Below, piece by piece: positions 20,556 to 31,779 of a stretch of DNA of 64,000 nt. The number at the start of each line of letters is the position of its first letter. Positions within the stretch are counted from its first letter, which is position 1. The notes under the pieces are model-generated. The model was given only the letters and a program-made list of their open reading frames with translations, searched no databases and was not told where the DNA came from. The stretch spans positions 56,703,842 to 56,767,841 of the forward strand of contig OZ020589.1 in assembly GCA_963971535.1 (NCBI GenBank), given 5' to 3'. The position numbers and the translations under genes are program-made. Source of the stretch: Notolepis coatsorum. Taxonomy: Eukaryota; Chordata; Actinopteri; Aulopiformes; Paralepididae.

Positions 20556-20918
20556 ACATACCCTTCAGACTATGGCCCCTCTTCGACTTAATGAAGAGTT
20601 TGATATCAAACCCTTCCTGTAAACACACACATTCTGTCTCTGGTTCTGTTTTTAAGTTTTCTCATTATATTTTTCTCAATTTTACATGTGAAAGTGTGAT
20701 ACATCTAGCTACTACTGTTATTCAAACTATGTATGTTCTAACATTTAAGAAGTAATTATAATTTGTTTTGCAACTTTGTAGCCTATAGGCTAATTTATTC
20801 AAACTTTGACCTGGTTCATACCCTATGTATATATACCCCACCCCTTTCACATGTTGGTTCACTTGACAAAGGCCACAGGCCGAAACGTTGTGTTTATTTT
20901 AATAAAACTTGGGAACAC
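20556..20918 (+). mobile_element. 3' part of the Penelope-like element
   Basis: After the inserted element the sequence runs to TTGACAAAGGCCACAGGCCG + AAACGTTGTGTTTATTTTAATAAAACTTGGGAACAC. Such a GGCC-loop-GGCCGAAACGTT string just before an AATAAA tail is a recurrent feature of Penelope-like elements. The LTR at 20919 starts directly afterwards. Confidence 0.55.
20862..20890 (+). ncRNA. Degenerate hammerhead-like ribozyme core
   Basis: CTTGACAA, then a GGCC/GGCC hairpin with loop ACA, then GAAACGTTG. This is the layout CUGANGA - stem II - GAAA - stem III. The GAAA part is intact; the CUGANGA part reads UUGACAA and so has lost C3 and the conserved G8. Hammerhead motifs in Penelope-like elements are known from the literature; this copy is most likely inactive. 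Confidence 0.4.
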
Positions 20919-21335
20919 TGTTAGTATAAAACTGAGTTCTTTGGATTGATATGATGAGCCAGGAGACAAAGGTGAAGTCAATCGATGGTATTTATTGACA
21001 CAGGAACACACAGAGGAACAGTCCTGGAGACCACAGCCCTCCAGGGGGCTGAGAGGCTCTAGAATGATGACACAACCATGCTTTTATACTATGTGGGTTT
21101 CAAATTTAGCGAGCCACTGGTTAAAAATGGATGATCAGGCTTGGTCGTATATGGTCGTCTGATGAATCTGGTTTCACTGGCCTGTGGCCGGAGGACGAGA
21201 GAGAGCCACGCATGAACATTAGGTCACACAGGTCATCAGGTCAATTTATTTTGGGTTGGTCACTCAACCCATTGGCACAGTGGGGGAGATTATGCTCTCA
21301 CCAGAGGAGCTTAGATAGAAGAGCTTAGAATATAT
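20919..21335 (-). repeat. LTR (3' LTR in minus-strand reading)
   Basis: Same sequence as 22389-22800 with few substitutions (for example CGAGAGAGAGCC against TGAGAGAGCC). A TATA box on the minus strand at about 21085 followed about 95 bases later by AATAAA gives a plausible U3-R-U5 order. Confidence 0.85.
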
Positions 21336-21460
21336 TAGATATTAATCTATAAATTCCCTCTCTTGACATTAATTTAATTTATGTCAACACAACAGTTCAT
21401 TGATAGACCCTATTATCAACCATTAAACACATCATAAGAAAACTAAACAACAGTTAGAGA

Positions 21461-21525
<65 letters not shown>

Positions 21526-22388
21526 GGGAGCGAGAGAGGGAGAGAGAAAAGAGAGAGAGAGACACAGATTTGCAACTTTCAAAATAATTACATCTAACCC
21601 TGAACCCCCCTTACTCAGATGCACCCCTTCCATTCGGATGCATACCTTCCCTTACTTAGGATACACCTACCCCCAAAAGGTTGAGGTAGATCATACGTTG
21701 AACCAACCAGCCTTGGCTGCGTTGCATCCGTCGGCAGACCCCCTACCCCCAATAGAGGTGCATGCAGGTCTCCCTTCCCAGGGCAAAGTTCTCCTTTTTG
21801 AACGAGAAGTCCCCGTTCCAGAGTGCGGTTCTTAGGCAAGATGTCTCTTCCGGTGGTCTGCATCAGTGTCTTTTTGAGCTGTCTTCTCCGCCTCTCCCCA
21901 GCTGATACCCCATCTCTTCAGCTCTGCCTCAGTGTCTCTCCTGCTGCTGTCTTCCTTCTCGTCGTAGATGATCTGTAACAGGTTGCTGTGTTTGGCCTCG
22001 CTGGGTGGAGGAGATATGGGGCTTAGCTGCCTCCTCCTCCAGCCTGTAGGTTGGTCTCCACGGAGGACGGCGAGGGCCGTCTGGTGGTGGTCTGGGTCTC
22101 TGACGTCTGAGGGGCTGCTGAGGCATCTCTCCCCTGAGAGCCCTTTCTGACCAGCACAGACTGATGCCGACCTCCCTCTCTGCCACAGCTGATTCTGAAG
22201 ACGCGCCACAGACAGCTGCTAGTGAATGTCTGGATCTTCTTGCAACGTCTTCTTTGCCATTCTCCATGTTCCCTTCTTTCTGATGTCAGGAGTTCTCGTT
22301 CTGTCACTGAGGCAAGAGCACCAGCGGTCCTTCTTCGGTGTACTTCTTCTGTCATCTGGCCCAAATCAATCTCAGCAGCGCCTCCATT
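21336..22388 (-). pseudogene. LTR-element interior with gag-like Arg/Gln-rich frames
   Basis: The minus-strand frames 22267-21929 and 22481-22023 are rich in Arg, Gln and Pro, with no CCHC knuckle, protease or RT motif. They could be degraded gag, but I cannot recognise a domain. A long (AG)n run (21464-21520) occupies the left part. Nothing here supports independent replication. Confidence 0.4.
21464..21520 (+). repeat. (AG)n microsatellite
   Basis: About 28 GA units without interruption, followed by an impure GAGGGGGGAGCGAGAGAGGG tract to about 21560. Confidence 0.97.
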
Positions 22389-22800
22389 TGTTAGTATAAA
22401 ACTGAGTTCTTTGGATTGATATGATGAGCCAGGAGACGAAGGTGAAGTCAATCGATGGTATCTATTGACACAGGAACACACAGAGGAACAGTCCTGGAGA
22501 CCACAGCCCTCCAGGGGGCTGAGAGGCTCTAGAATGATGACACAACCATGCTTTTATACTATGTGGGTTCCAAATTTAGCGAGCCACTGGTTAAAAATGG
22601 ATGATCAGGCTTGGTCGTATATGGTCATCTGATGAATCTGGTTTCACTGGCCTGTGGCCGGAGGATGAGAGAGCCATGCATGAACATTAGGTCACACAGG
22701 TCATCAGGTCAATTTATTTTGGGTTGGTCACTCGACCCATTGGCACAGTGGGGGAGATTATGCTCTCACCAGAGGAGCTTAGATAGAAGAGCTTAGAAGA
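22389..22800 (-). repeat. LTR (5' LTR in minus-strand reading)
   Basis: Second copy of the 410-bp repeat. The polyadenylation signal seen in the other copy is changed here (CTATTGAC instead of TTATTGAC). The outer end fades at about 22800 in AGATAGATACATAGATACA. Confidence 0.85.
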
Positions 22801-23026
22801 TAGATACATAGATACAACGGGACCCGTCTAATCCCCGGCGGTCAATGAGTTAAGGTAGCGCACAGTTCAGTTCGGCAACAAGGGAGGCAAGTAAGTAAAT
22901 TCAGCTGGAAAAGGTTCAGGCACCCCTTGTAAGACTTTTGGTCTGTATGTCTTGGTAGCAGTACATTATGGAGAACAGGGTTAGGTGTTCAGACACTGGA
23001 AAACAATGCTGATTTATTTTGTACAT

Positions 23027-23784
23027 TGTTACGCACCGCTGTGGAAGGGTGCAACATAAGGCAACAGACATGGTGGGTGAGGGTGCAGCGACACAAGACC
23101 AGGAAACAGATAAATAGCAAAATAATAATGTTTATTTACATAAAAGGCAACACAGGGATCAAGGAGGACTCTTAGTGGCACCAAATCAAATACAAAAAGC
23201 AAATGAAAACCCATCCCCCTTTGACAGGTGCTAGGCACCCATAAATACAGTGGGTGGTGCTCACTCTAAACTAGGGTTTTAACAACAGGTAAACCTACGT
23301 GATGCAAGATGTAGACCCCAGGGTATCTTCCTGTCCTCACTTGTCCGTGTGTGCAAAATCAAATGTAAATACACACAGGAATATAAGCACAGTAAGCTGG
23401 GTGAAATGACAGACAAACAAATATACAAGGGTTAGGTGTGACAAGAATGTAACACAAAAGATAAGTTTCCAATAAACAACAGCGCAACGTATCAGAGCTC
23501 TGACTGCCACCAGCTCTACACAAAACATACCCAAAAGTCACAGACAGAACTGAACACAAAAGGGATTACATAAAGGGTGTGGGAGTGCTTGATTGCAGAG
23601 TGGGACCAGGTGGTGATGGTGAGGACTGAAATGCTGATTGGGACCAGGTGGTGATGATGACTGAAACCAGGGGGAGCATCTGAGAAAAAGATATGTAGAA
23701 ACAGGGGGGAGACAACACACAAAACAGAACCAAACAAGACATGCCTACATACATAAACCCCATACACCAACCCCATACGTAACA
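23027..23784 (-). mobile_element. Solo LTR with 5-bp target duplication
   Basis: 758 bp starting TGTTACG and ending CGTAACA, a perfect 7-bp inverted terminal repeat with TG...CA ends. The flanking TACAT (23022-23026 and 23785-23789) is identical. Minus-strand TATTTAT (about 23240) and AATAAA (about 23130) suit a promoter and polyA order on that strand. No internal region remains, so the element was reduced by LTR-LTR recombination. A small duplication, GGGACCAGGTGGTGATG, is at 23603 and 23640. Confidence 0.85.
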
Positions 23785-23806
23785 TACATAATCTTACACA
23801 CAACAC

Positions 23807-25270
23807 TTGCCATCATCCGCCCCCTCCTAAAGAAGCCCACCCTGGACCCGGACGTTCTTGCCAACTACAGGCCAATTTCGAACCTTGCCTTCCTGTCCAA
23901 GGTTTTGGAAAAAAGGTAGTTGCCTCCCAGCTCCAGGACCACCTTAAAAATAACACCCTGTTCGAGAAGTTCCAGTCAGGCTTTCGTTCATTCCACAGCA
24001 GGGAAACAGCTCTGCTCAAGGTGACGAATTACCTTCTAATGACCGCTGATGCAGGATCACCATCACTTCTCATCCTCCTCGATCTGACAGCGGCTTTTGA
24101 CACTGTGGACCACACGATCCTCCTGGAGCGCCTCCACAACACCGTAGGACTGTCGGACCATGCACTGCAGTGGTTCCAGTCCTACCGCTCGATGTCACCT
24201 GTGGTGTTCCGCAGGGGTTGGTTTTTGGTCCCATCCTATTCATCACCTACATGCTCCTCCTCGGTCATGTCATCGGCAGACATGGAATGTCCTTCCACTG
24301 TTATGCAGTTGACACACAACTCTACATAAAAACTGCCCCAAACCCTTCTGCAGCTCTGTCATGCCTAACCACATGTCTTGAGGAGATAAAGGCATGGATG
24401 AACAGCAACTTCCTCCAACTAAACAGCAAACAAACTGAGGCACTTCTCATTGGCACCCCTCACCAGGTTCAGTCTTCATCCATATCCCATCTCACCTTTG
24501 ACAGCCAGGTAATCCCTCTCCCCCTCAGTCACAAATCTGGGGGTTTGATTTGACCCCCACCTGACCTTCAACATCCACATAAAACACCACTGCAAGACCT
24601 CATTCTATCACCTGAGAAATATATCAAAACTCCGTCCCACTTTAAACCTGTCAGACTTAGAGAAGCTTGTCCATGCCTTTTTCTCCTCAAGACTGGACTA
24701 CTGTAACAGACTCTTCATCGGGATTCCTGGCAAGAACATCCAAAAGCTGCAATACATCCAGAACAGCGCTGCCAGGATCCTGATGAGAGTCCGTAAACAT
24801 GATCACATAACCCCCATCCTCCACTCACTACATTGGCTCCCTGTCTCATCCCGGATCAATTACAAAATCCTGATGCTCACCCATAACTGCATAAACGGAC
24901 ATGCACCCCTCTACCTTCAGGAACTCATCACTCCACAATCCTCCACCCGTACCCTCAGATCTGCAGGTAGCCTGCTCCTTCGGGTCCCCAATACCCGGCT
25001 CTGCACCATGGGTGACCGAGCCTTCTGCATGGCTGCACCATGCCTGTGGAACAGCCTCCCCATCCAACTGAGGGCACCACATAGCCTGGACTCTTTTAAA
25101 GCAGGCCTAAAAACCTGTTTAAAAATGCCTTTGACTGTTAGCTTTTTTTTATTTATTTTTTGTGCTATTTTTTTTTCTTGTGCTTTTGTTTTTAATTTTC
25201 TGTTTATACTATGCTTTTAACTATGTTCTATTTTTATCTTATTTTTTATTCTGTATTTAAATTTTTTCAA
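23807..25270 (+). pseudogene. L2-clade LINE reverse transcriptase, degenerate
   Basis: 5'-truncated RT in several frames: ANYRPISNLAFLSKVLEK, FQSGFRSFHSRETALLKV, LLDLTAAFDTVDHTILL (block A), GVPQG (24195), then HCYAVDTQLYIKT and MNSNFLQLNSKQTEALL. The catalytic YADD has become YAVD, so the polymerase is dead whatever the frameshifts. The C-terminal part at 24783-25110 (HDHITPILHSLHWLPVSSRI and GDRAFCMAAPCLWNSLPIQL) is well kept. A T-rich 3' UTR runs to about 25270. This L2 type differs from the copies at 3181 and 35828. Confidence 0.85.
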
Positions 25271-26840
25271 GTCAAGTCTCACCCGCGTGATACTTCCTCT
25301 GTCAATCCCTGGCCAGGGTACTCCTGGGTCCTAGTGCCCCCAAGTTACACTATATGTCATGCACATGTATTTTATATGTTAATAAAATTGCATTTATCTA
25401 TAGTCCTAATTCTGTCTACAACATTTTTAACAGGTGATGAAAAAGTACAAATAATTAACTGTATTAGACATTTGTTAATGATGAATAGGCTTCACTTCAG
25501 ATTAGGGCACACAGTAGCATCTGCAAATGATTTAAAGATATTTTACGAATGTCTTAACAAATCATTAGTTGAACATGAACAAATATGGAGGTACAGTATA
25601 GTAGTTTTTTCATCCATTTTTCAAAGCATCTACAAATGTGTTACTACACATTAAACAACATTATTTAATGATGAACAAATCAAGTACAAACAATGTTGAT
25701 AATGAGTTATAAATAATGTAGAACTAATTTGTAAATGTTATACAAATATAGTTATAAATTATTTAATAATAATTTAAGAATGTATATAATTGTTTTGTTC
25801 ATGATTAGTTCATTATCTACAAATACCTTATAAAGGTCTTATAACTGAGTGCTATTATAAAGTGTTACCAAATAATTTGCCATTTATAAGTCAGACTCTG
25901 TCACAGTGTATGATAATATGTCCCAAATATACAGTGTTGTATACTGTGCATCCTTGTTGGCTGAGAGGAAGGCCATTTATTTACTACTTATTACTTATTG
26001 AATTATACTGATTGACATCATTGGTAACTGAGAAATAGAGTAGAGGTAAACAAGAAATCTGAACTTACCCTTTAAAAGATAGCTGGTGAATTTGTTTGAA
26101 TTAAATGGCTAAAATGGGGTTAAATTTGCTTCAAACGTGAACGTTTAGTCTATATCATAGCTTAGCTGTTGATTTAACGTCACAAAAGAAATAGTGCAGT
26201 AATACAAAATACCTTCATGCACTGTAAAAAACAAGAAATAAACAAACAAAAAAGGGCTAAAAACTAGGGCAACTAGGGCTAAAAAACTTAATTAAATAAA
26301 AAGACAGACTTATCTTGTCTAGTTTGATGATTTCCTGTTTTCATGTGCCAGCACTTGGCTGCACACAACACACTGAGGTTTTGGTCCCTCTCCTTTGTTC
26401 TTAATGCAAGGAAATGTTTACAAATGCTCAAATGAGCACATTACTGTCACAAGAATGCTGGCAGCAAACTACTACACGTGCACTGCGTCATGGGAAACAT
26501 AATGTCCTACAAAATAAAAGCGTAGCATTATAGATTCTGTAGACTTTTTCCCTCTGCTTCCCCCCCCCCCCCCCCCCCCCATGCAGTGCATGCACACATC
26601 CACAACCCACTCAGAATGGCCCCACTAGTTGAGAACCACATATTTAAATGTATATAGCCGTTGCAATAACAGCTTGGTGTGATCTAGACCCCTACAAATA
26701 TTTTAAAAACTAATTTAACCTAATTTTTGCCTAAATGGCTATGTACCATTTAGACTTTTAATCAATGGAAAATTGCTCTGTCAACCATACAAAGCCTCGT
26801 CTCATGGCTGTTATATTCTAATTATACATGAAGAGAAATA
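25271..26840. other. AT-rich unassigned segment
   Basis: No coding signal. Around 25640-25880 the sequence is rich in ATTTAATGATGAACAAAT-like words and ends TTATAAAGTGTTACCAAA; its reverse complement GGTAACACTTTATAATAGCA looks like a DNA-transposon end, but no partner end was found. A C run of about 20 is at 26561-26580. Nothing else supportable. Confidence 0.4.
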
Positions 26841-26847
26841 GTGCCCA

Positions 26848-26985
26848 TACATACCAAAGGACCACTGTTTTATATCTATGGTTCACATAAAGCATCACTG
26901 TTTTATATCTATGGTCCACCCATACCAAAGAATCACTGTTTTATATCTATGGTCCATACATACCAAAGCACCTCTCTTTTATATG
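26848..26985 (+). repeat. ~38-bp minisatellite (part 1)
   Basis: About four units of the form CATACCAAAG.A.CACTGTTT + TATATCTATGGTCCACA. It is broken at 26994 by a hAT element and continues at 28891 with the same unit and orientation. Confidence 0.9.
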
Positions 26986-27289
26986 GTCCACACCAGTGGA
27001 GGCTGCTGACCAAATTTTTAGGTGAAGCACAAATTATTATATTATATATTAAATTATATTTTTTAAACATCCCCAACGCTGCAACACCCCCATTTCTCCC
27101 AGGTGTCAGGCTCCTCATTCGCTTCCATTCATTTTGGGGACCATGTTTAAATATCATCCTTCTGAAGTATAAACAAACTATACTGCTGTGACGATTTCAA
27201 TAAAACAGACCTTTCTGAGTCAATGATATACAGTGTTGCGCAATATGTCGGGGCCCCCCCCGCAGGGCAGACCACTCCCCTAAATCAAA

Positions 27290-27368
27290 CCAAGCAGACC
27301 ATGGCTCGGCGGCCCGATCAAACCAAGCAGACCATGGCTCGGCGGCCCGATCAAACCAAGCAGACCAT
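27290..27368 (+). repeat. 33-bp tandem repeat
   Basis: Unit CAAACCAAGCAGACCATGGC + TCGGCGGCCCGAT, 2.4 copies, nearly perfect. It keeps a Thr/Gln/Arg-rich frame open by chance. Confidence 0.95.
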
Positions 27369-27569
27369 GTACAGTATACAGTGGCTAATATACTATCAAT
27401 ACTACTATTTAATATACATACACTATTCATTTCATTTACACTATACATTTCATCAAACCAGCATGTCATGTCTCCCTTAACTGTCGGTGAAAAGAGGGAG
27501 AACTACAATGACCAGACTGCCTGGCAATGTTTACTTCCTCCTCCACAGAGGCACTAGTCACTAGATCAG

Positions 27570-28085
27570 TGCAACATACGCTAGCCTAGCCACAAGCTAG
27601 CGGCAACACATTCATTAATTTAGGCAGCACCACTAACACAGTGCACATTCAAATATTATCTGCAGGCTGCATTAGCAGCCAGCAGCCAACGTGATACATT
27701 ACATTGTGTTTATATGTGACATAGCCAAGTTAACAACGTTTCATTCCCTTATTCAAGTCTCTAAACAATTTGACTAGCTAACGTTAGCCATTAGCAAAGA
27801 AAGCTAGCCTAGCCACAAGCTAGCGGCAACATTCATTAATTTACACTAACACAGTGCACATGCAAATATTATCTGCAGGCTGCATTAGCAACCAGCAGCC
27901 AACATGATACATTACATTGTGTTTATGTGTGACATAGCCAAGTTAACAATGTTGCAATCCCTTAATTAAGTCTCTAAACAATTCGGCTAGCTAACGTTAG
28001 CCATTAGCAAAGAATGCTAGCCTAGCCACAAGCTAGCTGCAACATTCATTCATTTACACTAACACAGTGCACATGCAAATATAGC
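27570..28085 (+). repeat. ~222-bp tandem repeat inside the hAT element
   Basis: The block GCTAGCCTAGCCACAAGCTA...CTAACGTTAGCCATTAGCAA is present 2.3 times (starts near 27577, 27803 and 28017), with small differences such as loss of AGGCAGCACC in the second copy. No coding content. Confidence 0.9.
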
Positions 28086-28890
28086 TGGTTGCTGGTTTAT
28101 ACTTCGGTCCTAATGTTGACGCAAAGTTTAATTTAGCCTACTGTGTGTTGTTACAGCTGTACTGTAAACTATTAGCTACAAGTTAGCTTGCCTTCACTGT
28201 CCAAGATGGCACGTTCACGTCAACTACAACTACATTAGTCTTCAACTGAGATAAAAAAAAAAAGATATATCATCCAGTGCACAACAATAAGTGAACAAGT
28301 GAATAAAGATCTTAAAATATGAATGATTATATTAGGCAAATTAATGTTCTTCTTCAGGCAAAATGCACACATGAGATGATGGAACACAACTTTGACTAGA
28401 ACACTGACGACAGCCCAGCTGCAGTTCTGCATCTATTTTACCAGGCAGACTCTGATTGGATTTGCAAGGCTGCCAATCATTCAACCTCCGTGTATTGGAT
28501 GTCAAGGGCTGTCAATCATTAAATCCTCCATTCAATGGCAAGAGTTTAACTGCACAGTCCGTGCTTAGATGAAGTTAATAGCCTATTTTGATTGGCTGTT
28601 ATTTATTATTTATTTAACAATGGGTCAACCTGTGCAGATATTCCGCATGAATAATTACTGCAGGCAATACTGCAGTGCAGGCCTGCTCTGATCTGTCAAT
28701 TTTGGCCATTTTTGAAGAAAAAAAAATTCACTGGCATTTTTTTACAGAGGAAAACATTTATAATAAAATAAAAATAATAATAATTAAAAAAGAATATATA
28801 TATATATATATATGTATATGTAAATTAATAATAATTATGAATTATGAGTGAATTTGTATTTCACGTGTTGTCATAGAGAAACCTCCACTG

Positions 28891-28995
28891 GTCCACACAT
28901 ACCAAAGCATCACTGTTTTATATATATGCTCCACACATACCAAAGCATCACTGTTTTATATCTATGGTCCATATACCAAAGCACCACTGTTTTGG
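28891..28995 (+). repeat. ~38-bp minisatellite (part 2)
   Basis: Three more units after the hAT insertion (ACATACCAAAGCATCACTGT + TTTATAT.TATG.TCCAC). The shared unit and the target duplication show a single array before insertion. Confidence 0.9.
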
Positions 28996-29515
28996 GAGTT
29001 CAGAGATACATTTAAATACTAAAGTTGCATTATGCAAATCAAAACATAAGCGTCTTAAAAGCACAGTTCACAATTCCATGTAAATAGTTACATCTTACAC
29101 CAGCAGCGGAACCTATCAGACCCGGGCCGGGGGGGGGGCGGGCCACATGACTGGTCCCTTTAAACCCAATAAAGCTTGACATTATATCGGGAGTCCGGGG
29201 TGGTAATCTGACGCTTGTGCGTAAAAAGTCGCAAACAGTCTAAGATTACAATTTAAAACAATGTTTGAAAGAAAACTAACCAAAGAAAATATTTAAGATT
29301 TCGTTTATACAAAGGGTATAGAAATGAAATATATACAGATAATGATATAACATGACATAAAGCCAACAAACTACAAGAACAACGTAAACATAGCCTAATA
29401 AAATGACTACATTTCTAACACACCATTCACCATGGACCACGAGAGCACAGAACAGTAGTCAAATTGGCAAGGCGGCCCATACAGAGTCAGAAATAAGATG
29501 AAGACTGTGCAAACC
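28996..29515. other. Unassigned segment
   Basis: Contains the GC-rich AGACCCGGGCCGGGGGGGGG (29118-29137) and otherwise AT-rich DNA. No frame or repeat recognised. The 3' boundary of the neighbouring hAT pseudogene may lie inside it. Confidence 0.35.
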
Positions 29516-30315
29516 TCACTGAAGGTTACTGCTGGGTTGTAAACAATGAGCATTTTTACCAGATCTGCGACAGATTAAATTATTTGTATCTGGTCCCTGA
29601 AACATGTTCTGAAAGAAGCAGCTGGTCAGGGAAGCTGGCGGCGATGTCCCGACTATAGAGCTCTCCTGGGCAGCTTGGTGTAAACTTCTCATCCTTTGCT
29701 TGCAGTAGTGTGTTGGGGTGAATTGCCTCAAACATGTTCACAGTTGCATTTAAACTGGTGAATATTTGGGACAGTTGCTGGATGATTATATCGAGACATG
29801 CATTGAAACGTTCACCCGGAAGTTGCTCTCTGCGTCAGTGAGGCAGCTGTCTTCAGAAAGTTCATCAAAGTGACGCTTAACTTTCCTGGCCCTGCGTTGT
29901 TTCAAACTGTGTTTGACTTCCCCATTTAGTAGCCAGGACAAGAGTGGCGGACTTCGCCTCATCAAATTGTCCCCTATAGGCTACTCCACCAAAACACTGA
30001 TGGCATTTTGCAGTAGAGTAGATGCTTTGAGAATATCCACGTCTTTAGCTTGCAGTAACTGTGAAGCACAATTTATGCTTTCCAAATCTTGGTCTGCATG
30101 TTGACCAAAAATAGAAAGCGACATTTTCTTATGGCATTCTTGACTGCACTTGCTTCATTGCGCTCATCCTTTTTGTCACTGGTAAGGGATATTTTGACGA
30201 GGGCTTTTATAATGTCTCCATATCTGTACTTTAACGCAACAAGCGCCTCATGGCGAGATGACCAGCGAGTGGGACATAAGCGTTTTAATGTGATACTACA
30301 CGAAGTAACAACAAC
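29516..30315 (-). pseudogene. hAT (ZMYM1/TTF-like) transposase, central part, broken
   Basis: From 30318 down, VVTSCSITLKRLCPTRWSSR and HEALVALKYRYGDIIKALVK are typical of the long hAT transposases related to ZMYM1, around the conserved C.TRW..R motif. Downstream frames contain LLQNAISVLVE (about 30000) and then FDELSEDSCLTDAESNFRVN in another frame (about 29850). Stops and frameshifts are frequent. The N-terminal part of the protein continues beyond the solo LTR at 31469. Confidence 0.75.
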
Positions 30316-30320
30316 CATAT

Positions 30321-31463
30321 TGTAACTGAGGGGTTACAAAACCCTGACTGTATTAAAGATTGTGATAGATTAAACCACTGCTATGTATGTACTTTAATTA
30401 CTGGCCAGACAGTACATCGAATATAGATGGTGAACACTCACAAGAACACGGCATTGACAAAGAAATAGTATTTGAGGGTATTTTATTATTATGCAACATT
30501 AGGTTACAGAATGAGAATTAGGGTCGCGCTTGTATGGCGAAGAATATGCATAAAGTCAGTCAGTAGCATGAGTCAATGGGAATAGCAGGAATCCTACGAT
30601 GGGTCTAAGCTGACGCCACCTGTCGTATAATAGCAATTATAGAAGGCAACGCTGGTACCGCCTGGAGACACTGGGTTCCTCTCAGAGTTGTTAGGTCTAG
30701 AGGGTAGAGGAATGTTCGGATACTCAGTCTGATTCAATGAAGAATAAAGAGACTCCACGTACAGGAGTCGGTCCTTGTAAATCCAACGATCAGCAGCAAA
30801 GCAATAACTGTAATCCAAATGCTCGATAGCAAACGATGATAGCTAGCCAGCCTCTGTCCATGAGGCCAGCCCGAGTGTAATCCTCACGAGGTTGAATACC
30901 AAACGATAGTGGAAATCAACGAGGCTCTTCTCCGGGTAACATGTTCCAAATCAATATAATCCAACCAGTAATGGTTCTGCAATCACTGCCGCTGGTTCTC
31001 CTGTGCACTATACTTCACATTAAACTAGGTCAAACTTGACGTTACTGCATTAAACTCTGACACTTTACTATTCTATTCGCACATGTTCTCAACGCTCTGT
31101 TAGACGCACTGCTGCTCACTTCACTGTTACCGAACACTTGTCACACTTTAGACAAACTGCTGCTGTGCGCACCTGCGCCGATATATATACTTAAGTGGCT
31201 TTCTAGTTCCAAACCTAACCACTTGCCCTTAATCAATACACTGCCAAGGGCATGTCCCGACTTGCCCCAAACTCGCCCCTTGCACCTGTCTGAGTGCGAG
31301 ACTGCCTGGCGCCGCCGTCAGGGGGCATTATCCCTAAGGAAAGTGAATATTACTATGATTTACACGCAGGCTTAAAGGGATATAACGTGTATATATAAAT
31401 AATATACAATGTATATAAAACAATAAATGTAGGTTCTCAGCTTTAATCTGGCCCTTCACAACA
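30321..31463 (+). mobile_element. Solo LTR with 5-bp target duplication
   Basis: 1143 bp starting TGTAACTGAGG and ending TTCACAACA (TG...CA). The flanking CATAT is identical (30316-30320 and 31464-31468). Plus-strand GATATATATACTT (about 31172) and AATAAATGTAGG (31423) fit a TATA box and polyA signal. It sits inside a hAT transposase pseudogene, so it is younger than that copy. No internal coding region. Whether it belongs to an ERV or a Gypsy family is open. Confidence 0.8.
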
Positions 31464-31468
31464 CATAT

Positions 31469-31779
31469 GATATCAACATTTACCACAAACTCACATTTTC
31501 TTGTTGACAGTGTGTGTCTGTGATTGTAGCCTACCTGTAAATCATTATCTGGCTCACCCCCACTAACGTTGTTGGCGGGCTGGCTGGGGCTCTTCAACAA
31601 CTTAAGGTTCCTCCCACAGGAGGAGAGTAGGGCGGAAAAAATATACATCTATAGCTTGGACAATTTGTCTTTTCCTTGGTCCTTTTTTCTTGTTTTGTCG
31701 CTCCACTTTTGTGTTTATAAGTGCTCCCGCTCATGCTTAGGCAGTGCTCTGTTGACAAGTGATTGATGATGACGTTCAT
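31469..31779 (-). pseudogene. hAT transposase N-terminal fragment
   Basis: The minus-strand frame with MSGSTYKHKSGATKQEKRTK resembles the basic N terminus (SG..KRK..) of ZMYM1/TTF-like hAT proteins. It continues in broken frames with SPSQPANNVSGGEPDNDLQV to the edge of the solo LTR. The distance to the central part is much too short for a full protein, so a large internal deletion predates or accompanies the LTR insertion. Confidence 0.5.

Larger units (their letters stand above)
20919..22830 (-). mobile_element. Short LTR retrotransposon with both LTRs (non-autonomous)
   Basis: Two direct repeats of about 410 bp, 20919-21335 and 22389-22800, starting TGTTAGTATAAAACTGAG and about 97% alike, enclose roughly 1.05 kb. 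Read on the minus strand each LTR has TATAAAAG (about 21085 and 22555), and the left one also AATAAA (about 20990). The interior beside the right LTR starts AATGGAGGCGCTGCTGAG, a possible primer-binding site. No pol is present, so the copy is too short to be autonomous. The exact outer edges and a target duplication could not be fixed. Confidence 0.85.
26994..28890. mobile_element. hAT-type non-autonomous transposon with 8-bp target duplication
   Basis: 1897 bp between CAGTGGAGGCTGCTGACC and, reverse complemented, CAGTGGAGGTTTCTCTATG. The flanking GTCCACAC (26986-26993 and 28891-28898) is identical. The CAGTGGAGGC end is one I know from abundant fish hAT elements. No transposase frame survives; the interior is expanded by two tandem arrays, 27290-27368 and 27570-28085. 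Confidence 0.9.

Noticed and set aside
25640-25880. Complete DNA transposon with GGTAACACTTTATAA ends
   Set aside because: Only one end was found; the opposite end and a target duplication are missing.
27223-27480. 85-residue frame with QTKQTMARRPD repeats
   Set aside because: Chance translation of a 33-bp tandem repeat inside a hAT element.
26848-28995. CRISPR-like array of regularly spaced repeats
   Set aside because: The units are adjacent tandem copies without unique spacers, in a eukaryotic repeat context.
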